Numbered from the stretch's first letter, positions 15,046 through 24,365 are shown. The stretch is 64,000 nucleotides of DNA from Escherichia sp. E4742 (GCF_005843885.1 NZ_CP040443.1:2914001-2978000), one strand, 5' to 3'. Translations and numbers: made by a program. Notes: generated by a model not told the origin, from the letters alone.

Positions 15046-17337
15046 TTACCCTTCACGCGCCACCACTTTGATTTCCACCATGCCAATGCCGAGCTTACGC
15101 GGCGAGTGTCCGAGGATATTCCCTTCGTTGGTTGAGACAGGTTCTGGCGGAACAATTACCAGTGTGTCGGCATCGGTTGGGTTATCGAAATGCAGCGTGG
15201 TGGTGGTCACTTCATTGCCCAGTACGATGGTTTGTTCTTCATTGCCTACGCGTACCGGAATAGGACGGCTGGCGTTATTGCCGTATGCTTTGGCGGTAAT
15301 CACCAGGTCAAATTTCTTCGGCAGCGGATGCTTGTACTCGATTTTTACTTCATCACCCAGCTGCGCGTTGGACCAGCGGCCCCACGACTCCGGACGGGAA
15401 ATCCCGCTAAACTGTTTCACTTCTTCCGGTGCACCCGCGACGTTAAAAATGAAACTGTCGGCTTTGTAGCGAATATCGTTATCGACAATCTTCAGCGTAT
15501 CGACATTGCCTTTGTAGCGTTCCATATCGATGACGGTATCTTTAAATGTGGTTTTGCCCTTCCACGTCGTTTTATCAACATGTTGAACAATTTGCTGACC
15601 ACCAAGCTGCCCCTGGGAAACACACCAGTCAGTGGAGAGAGCCAGCTCTGGCGCCCATAGCTGCGCCATCTTGTAGCAGCGATCAACCCAGACGAAATTG
15701 TCGCGCGGAGCGAAATCGGCCAACTGGAAACGAAGTGGTGCAGAATATTCGCTTTCTGGCAGTGGTTCCACACGTTTATCCGACACGCGTAACAGTAGCG
15801 GCAGACGGAAATGGGTACCCGAGAAGGCGATCATGTTTTTATTCTGATCAATGGTGAACTCTTTCATCTCGGTGGGGAATTTCCACAGACGAATGATATC
15901 GGGCTTCCACGCCAGCACTTTTTCTTTAATGTTGAGGAACACTTCCGACATGGATTGACCAGAGAGGCTACTACGCCCAAGGCCGATAAAGTTATCGCCA
16001 CCAAGAATATCCAGCACTGTAGCGCCGTTATCCATGGTGTTGCGCTTCACCGCCAGCGTCTCTTGCTGTGGCTTGTCGCCACGGATGACGAAAAACAGGT
16101 TGTTACGATCCTGTTTATTAAGGTATTTCCACGCCGTGTTGTTCATCGCTAAATGGTCAGAAGAGACGACGATGACGGTATCTTTAAACCACGGTGACGC
16201 TTTGATTTTGTTGATAAACGTCGCGATGTTCTCCTGGCTGCAACTTACCGCGCTGAATGACTGATTCGGCTTACCGTCAAAATCATATTTTTTGCGGTTG
16301 CAGGTGCGAGAGATAAAACCATCCGGGTGATGGGTATCGACCGTCAGAGTAAACAGTGAGAATCGCTGACCAGAGCGGGAAAGCTCTTCAAACTTTTTCC
16401 ACGCTTCATCCAGCACGGTATCGTCGTAGAATCCCCAGTCGTTGCGATAATGCGGATCCGCCACCACACTTTTCAGCTCTTCTGCACCATACAAATGGTC
16501 GAAGCCGTGTGATTTCAGGAACACATCTTTACCCGCAAAACGCAGGTTAGCCCCTTGCACAAAATAGTTCTGATAACCGGAGTTTTTCAGGATATCGCCA
16601 AGACAGATGTTCTGCGGGAAGAAGCTGGAAACCGAGGCAGAGGCGTTACCTTCAAACGGGGCAAACAGTGGAATCCCGCACTGAGACGCCACCATGCCCG
16701 CGATAGTGTAATCCGTTCCTGGCAGTTGTTGAGTATGACTGAAATCCAGCCCTTCATTTTTCAGTGCGCCCAGTTCGGGAGTGAGGTCCGGAAAAGCGTC
16801 GTTATCAAAATAGGTCCGCTCCAGACTCTCACCATAGATATAAACCAGGTTAAGTTTGGGGGCAGGGATGGTTTTCGACGGTTCTTTATAATAAGCCGCA
16901 AAGTCAGGATCGCCGTCGCGTGACTGGGATTTTACCAGCTCCGTTATCTGGCGAAACGCCGGGCTGGCGTCCACAGAACCCAGCGCCAGTAAGAGCGCCA
17001 GCAGGCTGTAGCCAAAATGGTGAGGATGATGACGGCGTCGGCGTAGGATCCAGCCCAGCGCGCCGAAAACTACCGCCAGTGCCAGCACGACACCCACTCC
17101 CGGCAGGATATATTTGCTGACGCCAGCACCGGTCAGGCTGTTAGTTAAGGTATAGAGCACCGCGTCGTTAATGCCGTCGCCAGTAAAATAGTCGCTGGCA
17201 AACAGGGTGATATTTAAAACGACAAATAACCCCAGCACCGTTAACGTGGCTGCAAACCACCAGGTGTTACGTCCCGCTTTCCATGCGTAGATCAGCACAG
17301 AGGCGAGAAACAGGGCGAAAGAGAGTAGTTCTGACAA
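15046..17337 (-). CDS. opgB: phosphoglycerol transferase I (osmoregulated periplasmic glucan modification)
   Basis: Also called mdoB. Transfers phosphoglycerol from phosphatidylglycerol to membrane-derived oligosaccharides at the outer face of the inner membrane. I use the TTG start at 17337, which follows GAGG and gives 763 residues as in K-12; an upstream in-frame ATG at 17415 would add 26 non-hydrophobic residues without support. Four membrane helices (about 1-20, 26-46, 76-97, 108-126) precede a periplasmic sulfatase/alkaline-phosphatase-fold domain. Metal and active-site elements are IYGESLERTYF, DTHHP and SSDHLAM. A C-terminal beta-rich region follows. Monocistronic, convergent to lgoD. 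Confidence 0.96.
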   Translation of the reverse strand: MSELLSFALFLASVLIYAWKAGRNTWWFAATLTVLGLFVVLNITLFASDYFTGDGINDAVLYTLTNSLTGAGVSKYILPGVGVVLALAVVFGALGWILRRRRHHPHHFGYSLLALLLALGSVDASPAFRQITELVKSQSRDGDPDFAAYYKEPSKTIPAPKLNLVYIYGESLERTYFDNDAFPDLTPELGALKNEGLDFSHTQQLPGTDYTIAGMVASQCGIPLFAPFEGNASASVSSFFPQNICLGDILKNSGYQNYFVQGANLRFAGKDVFLKSHGFDHLYGAEELKSVVADPHYRNDWGFYDDTVLDEAWKKFEELSRSGQRFSLFTLTVDTHHPDGFISRTCNRKKYDFDGKPNQSFSAVSCSQENIATFINKIKASPWFKDTVIVVSSDHLAMNNTAWKYLNKQDRNNLFFVIRGDKPQQETLAVKRNTMDNGATVLDILGGDNFIGLGRSSLSGQSMSEVFLNIKEKVLAWKPDIIRLWKFPTEMKEFTIDQNKNMIAFSGTHFRLPLLLRVSDKRVEPLPESEYSAPLRFQLADFAPRDNFVWVDRCYKMAQLWAPELALSTDWCVSQGQLGGQQIVQHVDKTTWKGKTTFKDTVIDMERYKGNVDTLKIVDNDIRYKADSFIFNVAGAPEEVKQFSGISRPESWGRWSNAQLGDEVKIEYKHPLPKKFDLVITAKAYGNNASRPIPVRVGNEEQTIVLGNEVTTTTLHFDNPTDADTLVIVPPEPVSTNEGNILGHSPRKLGIGMVEIKVVAREG

Positions 17338-17591
17338 CGGGCGATCCTCACTAAACCAGGCTGTATAGCCGATGTTTAAGATTTTTTGAGAAACACAATG
17401 TAATGGTGCTGCCATATTGCTGCAATTCTAGTGTCAAAAAAATGCGATGTTGTTAGGAATTAGTTTATAAACAGACTTTTTTGAGCGAGGTTGTTTCCCG
17501 CATAGCAAGGGATGAAAGCGTCAGAAGCGGGAAAAAGAGAAGGGGATAGCCGCGCCAGCCGATTAACAGCTAAAACGCGGCGTTATGCGAA

Positions 17592-18089
17592 TCAGGAAAT
17601 AAAGTTCAGACCTTGCTTTAACACCAGATCGCAGGCTTTGGTTTTTACCTTTTCAGCTAAAGGAGTCGTACCGATGTTGTCCAGATTAAGCTGCTGACCA
17701 TCTTTGGTTTTTAGCAAACCCTGAATGCCATCCAGATAGTTGGTATCTTCTTTCTGCTCTTCGCTGTTCAGGCCCAGCTTCTCCAGGACCTGATTTTTGA
17801 TGTTTTCCGCATCGGTAACTGAAGCCAGCTTTTGCTTCGCGCAGTATTGCAGAATGCCTGCGGCATTGTTCATGTTATCTGCGCTTAATGCCTGGTTGCC
17901 ACTACTAAGCAGGTTAGTTAATGAGGCGAGCGACCAACCGCCTTCCTGTGTGGTGCTGTTTTGGTTGCCTAACTCGCTGGCGGCGTTGGAAAGCGCATCT
18001 TTCCAGGACGCAGCATGCACCCCGGTTGAAATGAATGCGCTGGTGGCACTTGCACAGCACAGAAGGTGTTTAATAGTTTTCATCATCAT
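17592..18089 (-). CDS. yjjA: secreted DUF2501 protein YjjA
   Basis: About 165 residues with a signal peptide ending near GVHAAS, so periplasmic. The mature part is helical and has two lone cysteines (in LQYCAKQ and KACDLV) that could pair. It matches K-12 YjjA in length and is the last gene of the dnaT-dnaC-yjjA operon, 45 bp after dnaC. Three consecutive ATG codons open the frame, so the exact start is uncertain by one or two residues. The function is not known to me. Confidence 0.9.
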   Translation of the reverse strand: MMMKTIKHLLCCASATSAFISTGVHAASWKDALSNAASELGNQNSTTQEGGWSLASLTNLLSSGNQALSADNMNNAAGILQYCAKQKLASVTDAENIKNQVLEKLGLNSEEQKEDTNYLDGIQGLLKTKDGQQLNLDNIGTTPLAEKVKTKACDLVLKQGLNFIS

Positions 18090-18134
18090 TACTCAAGGTG
18101 GAATTGTGTCGCAGTATAGCGCCGGAAAGGAGGA

Positions 18135-18872
18135 TTAATACTCTTTACCCGTTACCCGACTACGATAACTGTCCCAGTTGAAGATCACCCACAGACTGTT
18201 ACCCAGGCGCATACGATCCATAACACGCTCGCCCAGTAACTTCGTCATTTCCTCCACATTGCTGTTCGTCAGCATACCGGTCGGGCGTTTGGAAGAAGAG
18301 CGGCGATCGACGATCTGATTGATGATCACTTTTTCGTATTTAGATTCGGTCTGCACGCCGATCTCGTCGATCACCAGCAGATCCACGTTGCTCAGATCGT
18401 TAAGCAGTTGTTCTTCGCTGGTACCGCTATTTCTGAAGGTATCTTTCATCGCCGACATAATATCGGCCACGGTGATGATCAATACGGACTTTCCACGTAG
18501 CAGCAGTTCGTTGCAGATTGCCGCCGCCAGATGGTTTTTGCCAGTTCCAGGCTTGCCAGAAAAGATAAAGCTGGCGATGTTGCCGTCGAACTCTTCGACA
18601 TACTGGCGCGCTTTGCTCAACGCATTCATCTGCCCTTCGCACTCAACACGATAGTTCTCAAAGGAGCAGTTTTGATGCAGTGGACGAATGCCAGAGCGGT
18701 TAAAGGTACGCTGCATTTTCATCGCCCGATTCTCGCGCTCAAGAGCGGCGGCGCGGAGCGCCCCTTGTTCTTTCTGCCATGCCAGAAGTTCTTCACCCGT
18801 TTTGAAGGCGGGTTTGATATGGGCTGGCATCATTTTTTGCAGACGTTGCATCAGGTCGCCAACGTTTTTCAT
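18135..18872 (-). CDS. dnaC: DNA helicase loader DnaC
   Basis: AAA+ ATPase that loads the DnaB replicative helicase onto single-stranded DNA at oriC and during replication restart. It has 245 residues, as in K-12. The N-terminal DnaB-binding part (about 1-60) is followed by Walker A GKPGTGKN (106-113) and Walker B LLVIDE (Asp169-Glu170); a conserved arginine-rich region follows. The gene begins 2 bp after dnaT. Confidence 0.98.
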   Translation of the reverse strand: MKNVGDLMQRLQKMMPAHIKPAFKTGEELLAWQKEQGALRAAALERENRAMKMQRTFNRSGIRPLHQNCSFENYRVECEGQMNALSKARQYVEEFDGNIASFIFSGKPGTGKNHLAAAICNELLLRGKSVLIITVADIMSAMKDTFRNSGTSEEQLLNDLSNVDLLVIDEIGVQTESKYEKVIINQIVDRRSSSKRPTGMLTNSNVEEMTKLLGERVMDRMRLGNSLWVIFNWDSYRSRVTGKEY

Positions 18873-18874
18873 CG

Positions 18875-19414
18875 TTACCCTCTGAATCCCGGTGGAATTT
18901 GGTTGTCAGGTTCACTGACTGTGTTCACATCTCGTTTCGTTAATCCGCCATTGCTGGCACGACCTATTTGCAGGCTGCGCGCCAGTTTTTGTTGCCACTG
19001 CACATGATGGAAGACTTTGCCTTCCGCCTGCCAATAAGAAATAAATGACGCCAGTTCTTCGGCGGTCACCGGCTCTTTTAGCGCTACGCCCCATAATGCC
19101 GCCTGACGGATAAAGTCGGTATCGGGTTGCCAGTCTGGGTACATGGCGAATTTACCCATGGGTACGGCAACGGGGGCGGCTTGCGGTTCCTGATAGAGTT
19201 GATCGTCCAGGGCCACGTCACTTCCCGGACGCGTCAGTTTTTCTTCCAACGCCAGCAGTTCAGTAAGACGCGCGGGCGTAACGGCATAAAACGCCGGGGC
19301 ATTGTTGGCAAATACGGCAACCATGCCGCCTTCTGCTTTTGCCAGAACGGTTTGGTGATCGTGTACCAGGGCGTCAATACCAACGACGTCCGGGGTCAAA
19401 ACTCTGGAAGACAT
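18875..19414 (-). CDS. dnaT: primosomal protein DnaT
   Basis: Primosome component that acts with PriA, PriB and DnaC in PriA-dependent replication restart. I use the ATG at 19414 (179 residues, as in K-12; MSSRVLTPDV). An upstream in-frame ATG at 19426 would add four residues. It is the first gene of the dnaT-dnaC-yjjA operon. A hairpin at 19473-19498 separates it from yjjB. Confidence 0.97.
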   Translation of the reverse strand: MSSRVLTPDVVGIDALVHDHQTVLAKAEGGMVAVFANNAPAFYAVTPARLTELLALEEKLTRPGSDVALDDQLYQEPQAAPVAVPMGKFAMYPDWQPDTDFIRQAALWGVALKEPVTAEELASFISYWQAEGKVFHHVQWQQKLARSLQIGRASNGGLTKRDVNTVSEPDNQIPPGFRG

Positions 19415-19472
19415 ACTGTTTCTCAATATGGAACGATGAACGAGAAGGGAGATTACTTTTATAGTAACACAC

Positions 19473-19498
19473 GGATGAGGCCAGGCAGCCTCTCATCC
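19473..19498 (-). terminator. hairpin between yjjB and dnaT
   Basis: GGATGAG (19473-19479) and CTCATCC (19492-19498) form a stem, extended with mismatches by CA/TG pairs. It lies 23 bp beyond the yjjB stop and upstream of the dnaT promoter region, so it probably ends the yjjP-yjjB transcript. Confidence 0.55.
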
Positions 19499-19520
19499 AT
19501 GTGCTTTAAGCGAGGCAATT

Positions 19521-19994
19521 TTATACGCGGGGGCGCTTGCGGTACAACCACAATCCAGGAACGGAAAGACCGATGGATAACGCGCCAACAATTGAAGAAG
19601 CTGTAAGAAAGTTAGTTAACAGGGTAATCATTAACGGTTCGCTGTAACCTAACTGACTGATTTTTACCGCTGAAATCATTGCAGTATACGCCGGGATGCC
19701 CGGGAACATCGGAATGACAGCCGCCACGGTAAAGACTTTCGGGTGCGCCAGATACCAGCGCGACCACTGAATACCAATGGTGCCGACCAGTAGCGAAGCC
19801 ATAAACGTCGACCACTCAATATTGAGTCCGGTAGTCATTAAAATCATTCGTGAACCATGACCCATCGCGCCAAGCAGCGCACACCAGCGTAATGCCCGGA
19901 TTGGCACGTTGAACACCATCGCAAAGCCGACCGCTGGGATTGCCGCGAGGATCATATCCTGCGCTAATGCTAATAGAAATTCGATTACACCCAT
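19521..19994 (-). CDS. yjjB: threonine/serine exporter-like subunit YjjB (succinate export)
   Basis: A 157-residue inner-membrane protein with about four or five helices, of the ThrE_2 (DUF3815) family. With YjjP it has been reported to form a succinate exporter under fermentation. The ATG at 19994 gives the K-12 length; an in-frame start at 20009 would add five residues. The gene overlaps the end of yjjP by 10 bp, so translation is coupled. Confidence 0.92.
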   Translation of the reverse strand: MGVIEFLLALAQDMILAAIPAVGFAMVFNVPIRALRWCALLGAMGHGSRMILMTTGLNIEWSTFMASLLVGTIGIQWSRWYLAHPKVFTVAAVIPMFPGIPAYTAMISAVKISQLGYSEPLMITLLTNFLTASSIVGALSIGLSVPGLWLYRKRPRV

Positions 19995-20755
19995 CCGCGT
20001 AGCCCCCAAATTGTGAGTGCCATCACCACGCCAACGCAGGTTGCCAGTGTCAGCAGGCTGGCAATCGCCCAGCGTGCCAGTCCGGTATTTATATGACCTT
20101 TAAACATATCGGCTACAGCATTTATCAACGGAAAACCCGGCACCAGTAAAAGAACACTGGCCGCCATTGCCACAGTAGGCGTATGACTGAATGTCGGAAG
20201 TTGTAGAAGGAGGCCAGAAATTGTGGTGGCGGCGAAGGCAGTGATGCAAAAGTTTATTTGTGGATGGAGGTGGCGTTGTGCCAGTAGCTGGCGGATATAC
20301 ATGGCGATCATACTGGCGAAGAATGTAATCAACGCCCCATCCCAACCACCGTTATTCAGTTTACAGAAACAGGCGCAAGAGAGTCCCACCATCAAAGCGA
20401 CCAGCCAACGCGGATAGCGCAGGGGATGTATTTGGCTAAAACGTTTCTCAACACCTTTGTAATCCAGCAGCTTATGTTCCGCCAGAATCACAATGTGTTG
20501 TACCTCAGTAACCATATGCATATTAATGCCGCGATCGTGGTTTTTGCGCGTAGATGTCAGACATTGACCATCTTTAATGGTGGTCAGCACTATGGCGTTC
20601 GAAGAGATAGAACTTTCGACGCAGTCCATCCCTAACGCCCGACCCAGTCGTGAGGAAAGCTCATCAACCAACGCACTTTCCGCACCATGTTGTAAAAGAA
20701 ATAACCCGCACTGGATACATAGCCGTGTAACGGCTCGCTGTTGCTCTGTTTGCAT
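19985..20755 (-). CDS. yjjP: threonine/serine exporter family subunit YjjP (succinate export)
   Basis: A 256-residue member of the ThrE (DUF1212) family. A cytoplasmic N-terminal domain contains GAESALVDEL and SSNAIVLT; five hydrophobic helices follow from about residue 115. It works with YjjB as an inner-membrane exporter. I start at the ATG at 20755 (MQTEQQRAVTR), as in K-12; an upstream ATG at 20818 would add 21 residues unlike the family. Upstream lies a long AT-rich region shared with yjjQ. Confidence 0.92.
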   Translation of the reverse strand: MQTEQQRAVTRLCIQCGLFLLQHGAESALVDELSSRLGRALGMDCVESSISSNAIVLTTIKDGQCLTSTRKNHDRGINMHMVTEVQHIVILAEHKLLDYKGVEKRFSQIHPLRYPRWLVALMVGLSCACFCKLNNGGWDGALITFFASMIAMYIRQLLAQRHLHPQINFCITAFAATTISGLLLQLPTFSHTPTVAMAASVLLLVPGFPLINAVADMFKGHINTGLARWAIASLLTLATCVGVVMALTIWGLRGWV

Positions 20756-21382
20756 AACTCGCCCTTTGTCATAGACGTGTTGCGTATTTTTCAAAAAATG
20801 AGAACCCTTTTGTATCACGAAGCATGGCTGTTTTGACGTTGGTTAAGATCAAAATTGCGCTGATTAATCCTGGTTACGGTGATGAGTTCGCTGAAGGGAA
20901 GCGATGCAAGTTTTGAGTGGAATAAATAATTCCATGAATATTATCATTAAAATGAATTTATCGTTTTGTTTTTACGCGTTTGAGTAATGGCCGGTGAAAT
21001 CATTTTTTTGGTTTCTGGTAAGAAATACCTTTCAGTTTTTATTGGTTTTTTTCTTGATATTCTGGCCAAAGGCGTTTCATTTAACTTTTATTCGTTATTT
21101 TAAATGATATCTTAAACTGATTGATTTTGAGGGTTTTGATTAAGTATTTCTAACAACATAATTTAGATATTTTAAATGTGTCAGCGGTATTTTTCCAGGT
21201 TATTATTTGATGCTAGTCTCCTGAAACATACAAAGGATTTTTTGTGTGGCTGGGGTAAACTGATATGAAGTGAATGCTAAGGATAAATTATTCGCTCAAT
21301 CTATTAATTTGTTGGAATCATTTGAAGGGTGAATATCCTGAATAAACCATCATAATTTATAGACAGTGGATATGGAGGATAT
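20756..21382. other. AT-rich divergent region between yjjP and yjjQ
   Basis: About 627 bp, strongly AT-rich, with no gene I can support. It carries the promoters for yjjP-yjjB and yjjQ-bglJ. The composition fits the known H-NS silencing of yjjQ-bglJ, relieved by LeuO. TATGGAGGA just before 21383 is the yjjQ ribosome binding site. Confidence 0.6.
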
Positions 21383-22108
21383 ATGTTGCCAGGATGCTGC
21401 AAAAATGGAATTGTTATCAGTAAAATACCCGTTATGCAGGCAGGGTTAAAAGAGGTCATGAGGACCCATCTCCCTGAATACGATATAACGAGTAGCACCT
21501 CTGCGGAGGAGCTGACTATATTACAATTACGTCGTGCTGGGTTAGTTATTGCCGATTTAGCCGGACAAACAGAAGATCCGCGTTCTGTTTGTGAACATTA
21601 CTATTCATTGATCTCACAATACCGGGAAATTCATTGGGTTTTCATGGTTTCGCGAGCCTGGTACTCTCAGGCGGTGGAACTGCTTATGTGTCCAACTGCG
21701 ACGTTACTGTCCGATATCGAGCCCATTGAGAATCTGGTCAAGACCGTTCGTTCTGGCAATGTCCATGCAGATCGCATCAGCGCCATGCTGACTTCGCCTG
21801 CAATGCCGGAAATCCAGGAATTTGGTTATCGCACCGTGATTCTTACCCTTTCTGAACGCAAGGTACTGCGGCTGTTAGGTAAAGGATGGGGCATCAACCA
21901 AATAGCTTCATTGCTTAAGAAAAGCAATAAAACCATCAGCGCACAAAAAAACAGTGCGATGCGGCGGCTGGCAATTCACAGTAACGCTGAGATGTATGCA
22001 TGGATTAATAGCGCACAGGGGGCAAGGGAACTTAACTTGCCTTCTGTTTATGGAGATGCCGCGGAATGGAACACAACCGAATTAAGAAGAGAAATGTCGC
22101 ACTCATAG
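21383..22108 (+). CDS. yjjQ: LuxR-type transcriptional repressor YjjQ
   Basis: A 241-residue DNA-binding protein with a C-terminal LuxR helix-turn-helix (about 153-210: LTLSERKVLRLLGKGWGIN, then SNKTISAQKNSAMRRL). The N-terminal receiver-like region lacks a convincing phosphorylation site. In K-12 it represses motility, capsule and other genes and is itself silenced by H-NS. A GGAGGATAT ribosome binding site precedes the ATG. It overlaps bglJ by 43 bp. Confidence 0.95.
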   Translation: MLPGCCKNGIVISKIPVMQAGLKEVMRTHLPEYDITSSTSAEELTILQLRRAGLVIADLAGQTEDPRSVCEHYYSLISQYREIHWVFMVSRAWYSQAVELLMCPTATLLSDIEPIENLVKTVRSGNVHADRISAMLTSPAMPEIQEFGYRTVILTLSERKVLRLLGKGWGINQIASLLKKSNKTISAQKNSAMRRLAIHSNAEMYAWINSAQGARELNLPSVYGDAAEWNTTELRREMSHS

Positions 22109-22743
22109 AAAAGTGCGTCATGAGCAGTATCGGGATTGAGAGTTTATTCAGAAAGTTTGCGGGTAATCCTTATAAACTCTATACGTATACCAGCCAGGAG
22201 GCTTTTCAGGATGCTATGTCGCGGGTTTCATTTGCGGCGGTCATTTTTTCTTTTTCTGCCATGAGAACTGAGCGCAGGGAGGGATTATCTTGTCTGACTG
22301 AGCTGGCAATCAAATTTCCACGTACCCGGCGTTTGGTTATTGCGGATGATGATATTGAAGCGCGGTTGATTGGCTCATTATCGCCTTCTCCTTTGGATGG
22401 TGTGTTAAGTAAAGCATCAACGCTGGATGTTTTTCACCAGGAGCTGTTTCTGTCATTAAATGGCGTACGTCAGGCGACCGATCGACTGAACAACCAGTGG
22501 TATATTAATCAAAGCCGGACGCTGAGCCCGACGGAGAGGGAAATATTACGGTTTATGTCGCGTGGCTACTCAATGACGCAAATTGCTGAACAGCTTAAAC
22601 GCAATATTAAAACGATCCGCGCGCATAAATTTAATGTGATGTCGAAACTGGGTGTCAGTTCTGATGCCGGATTGCTTGAGGCGGCAGATATTCTGTTATG
22701 TATGCGGATTTCAGAAACAAGTAATGTGTTGCATCCATATTAA
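22066..22743 (+). CDS. bglJ: LuxR-type activator BglJ
   Basis: A 225-residue regulator with a C-terminal LuxR helix-turn-helix (about 145-200: LSPTEREILRFMSRGYS, then NIKTIRAHKFNVMSKLGV). It forms a heterodimer with RcsB and relieves H-NS silencing of the bgl operon and other genes. The start lies inside yjjQ in a different frame, giving a 43-bp overlap and probable translational coupling. The length equals K-12. Confidence 0.95.
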   Translation: MEHNRIKKRNVALIEKCVMSSIGIESLFRKFAGNPYKLYTYTSQEAFQDAMSRVSFAAVIFSFSAMRTERREGLSCLTELAIKFPRTRRLVIADDDIEARLIGSLSPSPLDGVLSKASTLDVFHQELFLSLNGVRQATDRLNNQWYINQSRTLSPTEREILRFMSRGYSMTQIAEQLKRNIKTIRAHKFNVMSKLGVSSDAGLLEAADILLCMRISETSNVLHPY

Positions 22744-22780
22744 TCTACTTAATGCCGGGTTTATCCTCCCGGCAGTGTGC

Positions 22781-23569
22781 TTATTTCAGCGTGCAATCCC
22801 CACACTGTTGCACATCCGGTAAGCGATAACGCTGGCAACAGGTGCGGCGCACCAGCAGGCCGTCGCGCAGCACGACTGTGCGCCACAATGGATTATCTTC
22901 GCCGCTGGAGAGCGTTTTCTCAAAAAACAGAGCATGGCGGAGCGATTCAACTAACGCCTCGCCAGGCAACTGCTTCATCTCGGTCAGATACCAGTTAATC
23001 AAATAACCGGTATTACTCCAGATAAGTTTGCCGTTAATTTCACCTGTCGCTTCTAATGCCTGCACTACCGGGACAAGCGCCTGGCTGATTAACGTTTCCA
23101 TTCGCTGTTGTGGAGAATGCGTTGTTGCGTTTTTATCTTCACACACATCGACCCAGAAACAGGCGGCGCGTCCGGTTTCGTGAAACTCAACGTGGAAATG
23201 TTCCGGACAGAGATCTAACGCTTTTTCCTGGGTTAACAGCGCCAGCATTAATGGCGGCACCATCAGGCCGATATACCATTGCGCCCACAGTGAGATCAGC
23301 GGTTTGTTCTCGCGGATCATCATTGGTTGATTGCGGTAGATATGATCGGAATAGACCGCCAGTAGAGAACTTAGCGTATTGGGAGAGGACCATTGCGCCA
23401 GCGTCATGGCACTAAGCGGGGCGGGTTCATCCAGACGGATAAACTCCAGCAAATGTTCACGATTTTCGGCGATCGTCGCACGTACCGCTTGTGCAAGCGT
23501 GGGATCTTGCGGCTTGAGATGCGTTCGCCAGATAACATCTTCATAGAGCGGTGCGGAACGATAGGCCAT
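22781..23569 (-). CDS. fhuF: ferric siderophore reductase FhuF
   Basis: Cytoplasmic [2Fe-2S] protein that reduces iron in hydroxamate siderophores such as ferrioxamine B and coprogen. It has 262 residues. The unusual cluster motif Cys-Cys-x10-Cys-x2-Cys is at the C-terminus (Cys244, Cys245, Cys256, Cys259). A Fur box just upstream (23591-23609) explains iron repression. Monocistronic and divergent from yjjZ. Confidence 0.97.
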   Translation of the reverse strand: MAYRSAPLYEDVIWRTHLKPQDPTLAQAVRATIAENREHLLEFIRLDEPAPLSAMTLAQWSSPNTLSSLLAVYSDHIYRNQPMMIRENKPLISLWAQWYIGLMVPPLMLALLTQEKALDLCPEHFHVEFHETGRAACFWVDVCEDKNATTHSPQQRMETLISQALVPVVQALEATGEINGKLIWSNTGYLINWYLTEMKQLPGEALVESLRHALFFEKTLSSGEDNPLWRTVVLRDGLLVRRTCCQRYRLPDVQQCGDCTLK

Positions 23570-23590
23570 AATCGTGATAGTAATCTAAAT

Positions 23591-23609
23591 GATAATGATT
23601 GCTAATCCT
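23591..23609 (-). promoter_or_regulatory. Fur box of fhuF
   Basis: GATAATGATTGCTAATCCT resembles the 19-bp Fur consensus GATAATGATAATCATTATC, strongest in the left half. It begins 22 bp upstream of the fhuF start codon. Confidence 0.7.
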
Positions 23610-23654
23610 AGCGATAGGTTTACCCGATAGCAAGGGATTTCTCTGGCTTGCAAA

Positions 23655-23691
23655 TGATAAAAATTATCATATGATATTGGTTATCATTATC
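23655..23691 (+). promoter_or_regulatory. tandem Fur boxes upstream of yjjZ
   Basis: TGATAAAAATTATCA (23655-23669) is a palindromic Fur-like site. GATATTGGTTATCATTATC (23673-23691) matches the right half of the Fur consensus perfectly. The pair ends 18 bp before the yjjZ ATG, so yjjZ should be iron-repressed. It may also act on fhuF, about 90 bp away. Confidence 0.75.
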
Positions 23692-23709
23692 AATGAAAGA
23701 GATCAAACC

Positions 23710-23946
23710 ATGTTGCAACGTATGCTGGGCAGTGGCTGGGGAGTGTTGCTGCCAGGATTGCTGATTGCAGGGATGACGTATGCGGATTTATCGCCGGATC
23801 AGTGGCGGATTGTTATTCTGATGGGATTAGTGTTGACGCCGCTGATGCTATATCACAAACAGTTACGGCATTACGTTTTACTACCATCGTGCCTGGCGCT
23901 TATTTCTGGCGTCATGTTGATGATAATGAACGGGAATCAGGGATGA
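23710..23946 (+). CDS. yjjZ: small membrane protein YjjZ, iron-regulated
   Basis: A 78-residue protein that is almost wholly hydrophobic: helices at about 8-25, 32-47 and 53-72. The ATG at 23710 gives a protein of the K-12 length and leaves the two Fur sites in the promoter; longer in-frame starts would put the Fur sites inside the gene. It belongs to the DUF1435 family as I recall it. The function is unknown; Fur control suggests a role in iron limitation. Confidence 0.88.
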   Translation: MLQRMLGSGWGVLLPGLLIAGMTYADLSPDQWRIVILMGLVLTPLMLYHKQLRHYVLLPSCLALISGVMLMIMNGNQG

Positions 23947-23973
23947 TAAAACAGGGAAGGAAGTAAAGATAAT

Positions 23974-24060
23974 TGGTGCGAGGGGGGGGACTTGAACCCC
24001 CACGTCCGTAAGGACACTAACACCTGAAGCTAGCGCGTCTACCAATTCCGCCACCTTCGC
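23974..24060 (-). tRNA. leuQ: tRNA-Leu (anticodon CAG), promoter-distal copy
   Basis: An 87-nt class II tRNA on the minus strand, beginning GCGAAGGTGGCGG and ending CTCGCACCA with an encoded CCA. The anticodon loop reads TTCAGGT, anticodon CAG, decoding CUG. The long variable arm GTCCTTACGGAC is present, as required for tRNA-Leu. It is the third and last copy of the transcription unit. Confidence 0.97.
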
Positions 24061-24094
24061 ACAGTCATCTTACTTTTTTTGATATCGCCTCGTT

Positions 24095-24181
24095 TGGTGC
24101 GAGGGGGGGGACTTGAACCCCCACGTCCGTAAGGACACTAACACCTGAAGCTAGCGCGTCTACCAATTCCGCCACCTTCGC
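24095..24181 (-). tRNA. leuP: tRNA-Leu (anticodon CAG), middle copy
   Basis: 87 nt, identical in sequence to the promoter-distal copy, including CAG anticodon, variable arm and encoded CCA. It is separated from that copy by 34 bp. Confidence 0.97.
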
Positions 24182-24209
24182 CCAGTGCGAGCAATATCAA
24201 CGTGGTTTT

Positions 24210-24296
24210 TGGTGCGAGGGGGGGGACTTGAACCCCCACGTCCGAAAGGACACTAACACCTGAAGCTAGCGCGTCTACCAATTCCGCCACCTTCGC
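24210..24296 (-). tRNA. leuV: tRNA-Leu (anticodon CAG), promoter-proximal copy
   Basis: 87 nt with CAG anticodon and encoded CCA. It differs from the other two copies at one base in the variable-arm loop (CTTTCGG instead of CTTACGG), which does not disturb pairing. It is the first gene behind the promoter at 24338-24365. Confidence 0.97.
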
Positions 24297-24337
24297 ATAC
24301 CATCAATTCTTAAAAAGAATTGCTACCACGGAGGCGC

Positions 24338-24365
24338 ATTCTAGTGGTTTTCAGCTTTTCGTCAA
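24338..24365 (-). promoter_or_regulatory. promoter of the leuVPQ tRNA unit
   Basis: On the minus strand: TTGACG (24365-24360), a 16-nt spacer, TAGAAT (24343-24338), then the GC-rich discriminator GCGCCTCC. The discriminator is typical of stringently controlled stable RNA promoters. Confidence 0.85.

Noticed and set aside
15046..17415. Longer OpgB start at the ATG at 17415
   Set aside because: The TTG at 17337 has a good GAGG ribosome binding site and gives the family length; the extra 26 residues have no family support.
23974..24296. tRNA cluster as a possible integration site of a genomic island
   Set aside because: No integrase, no direct repeat of the tRNA 3' end and no foreign genes on either side; flanking genes are in the normal order.
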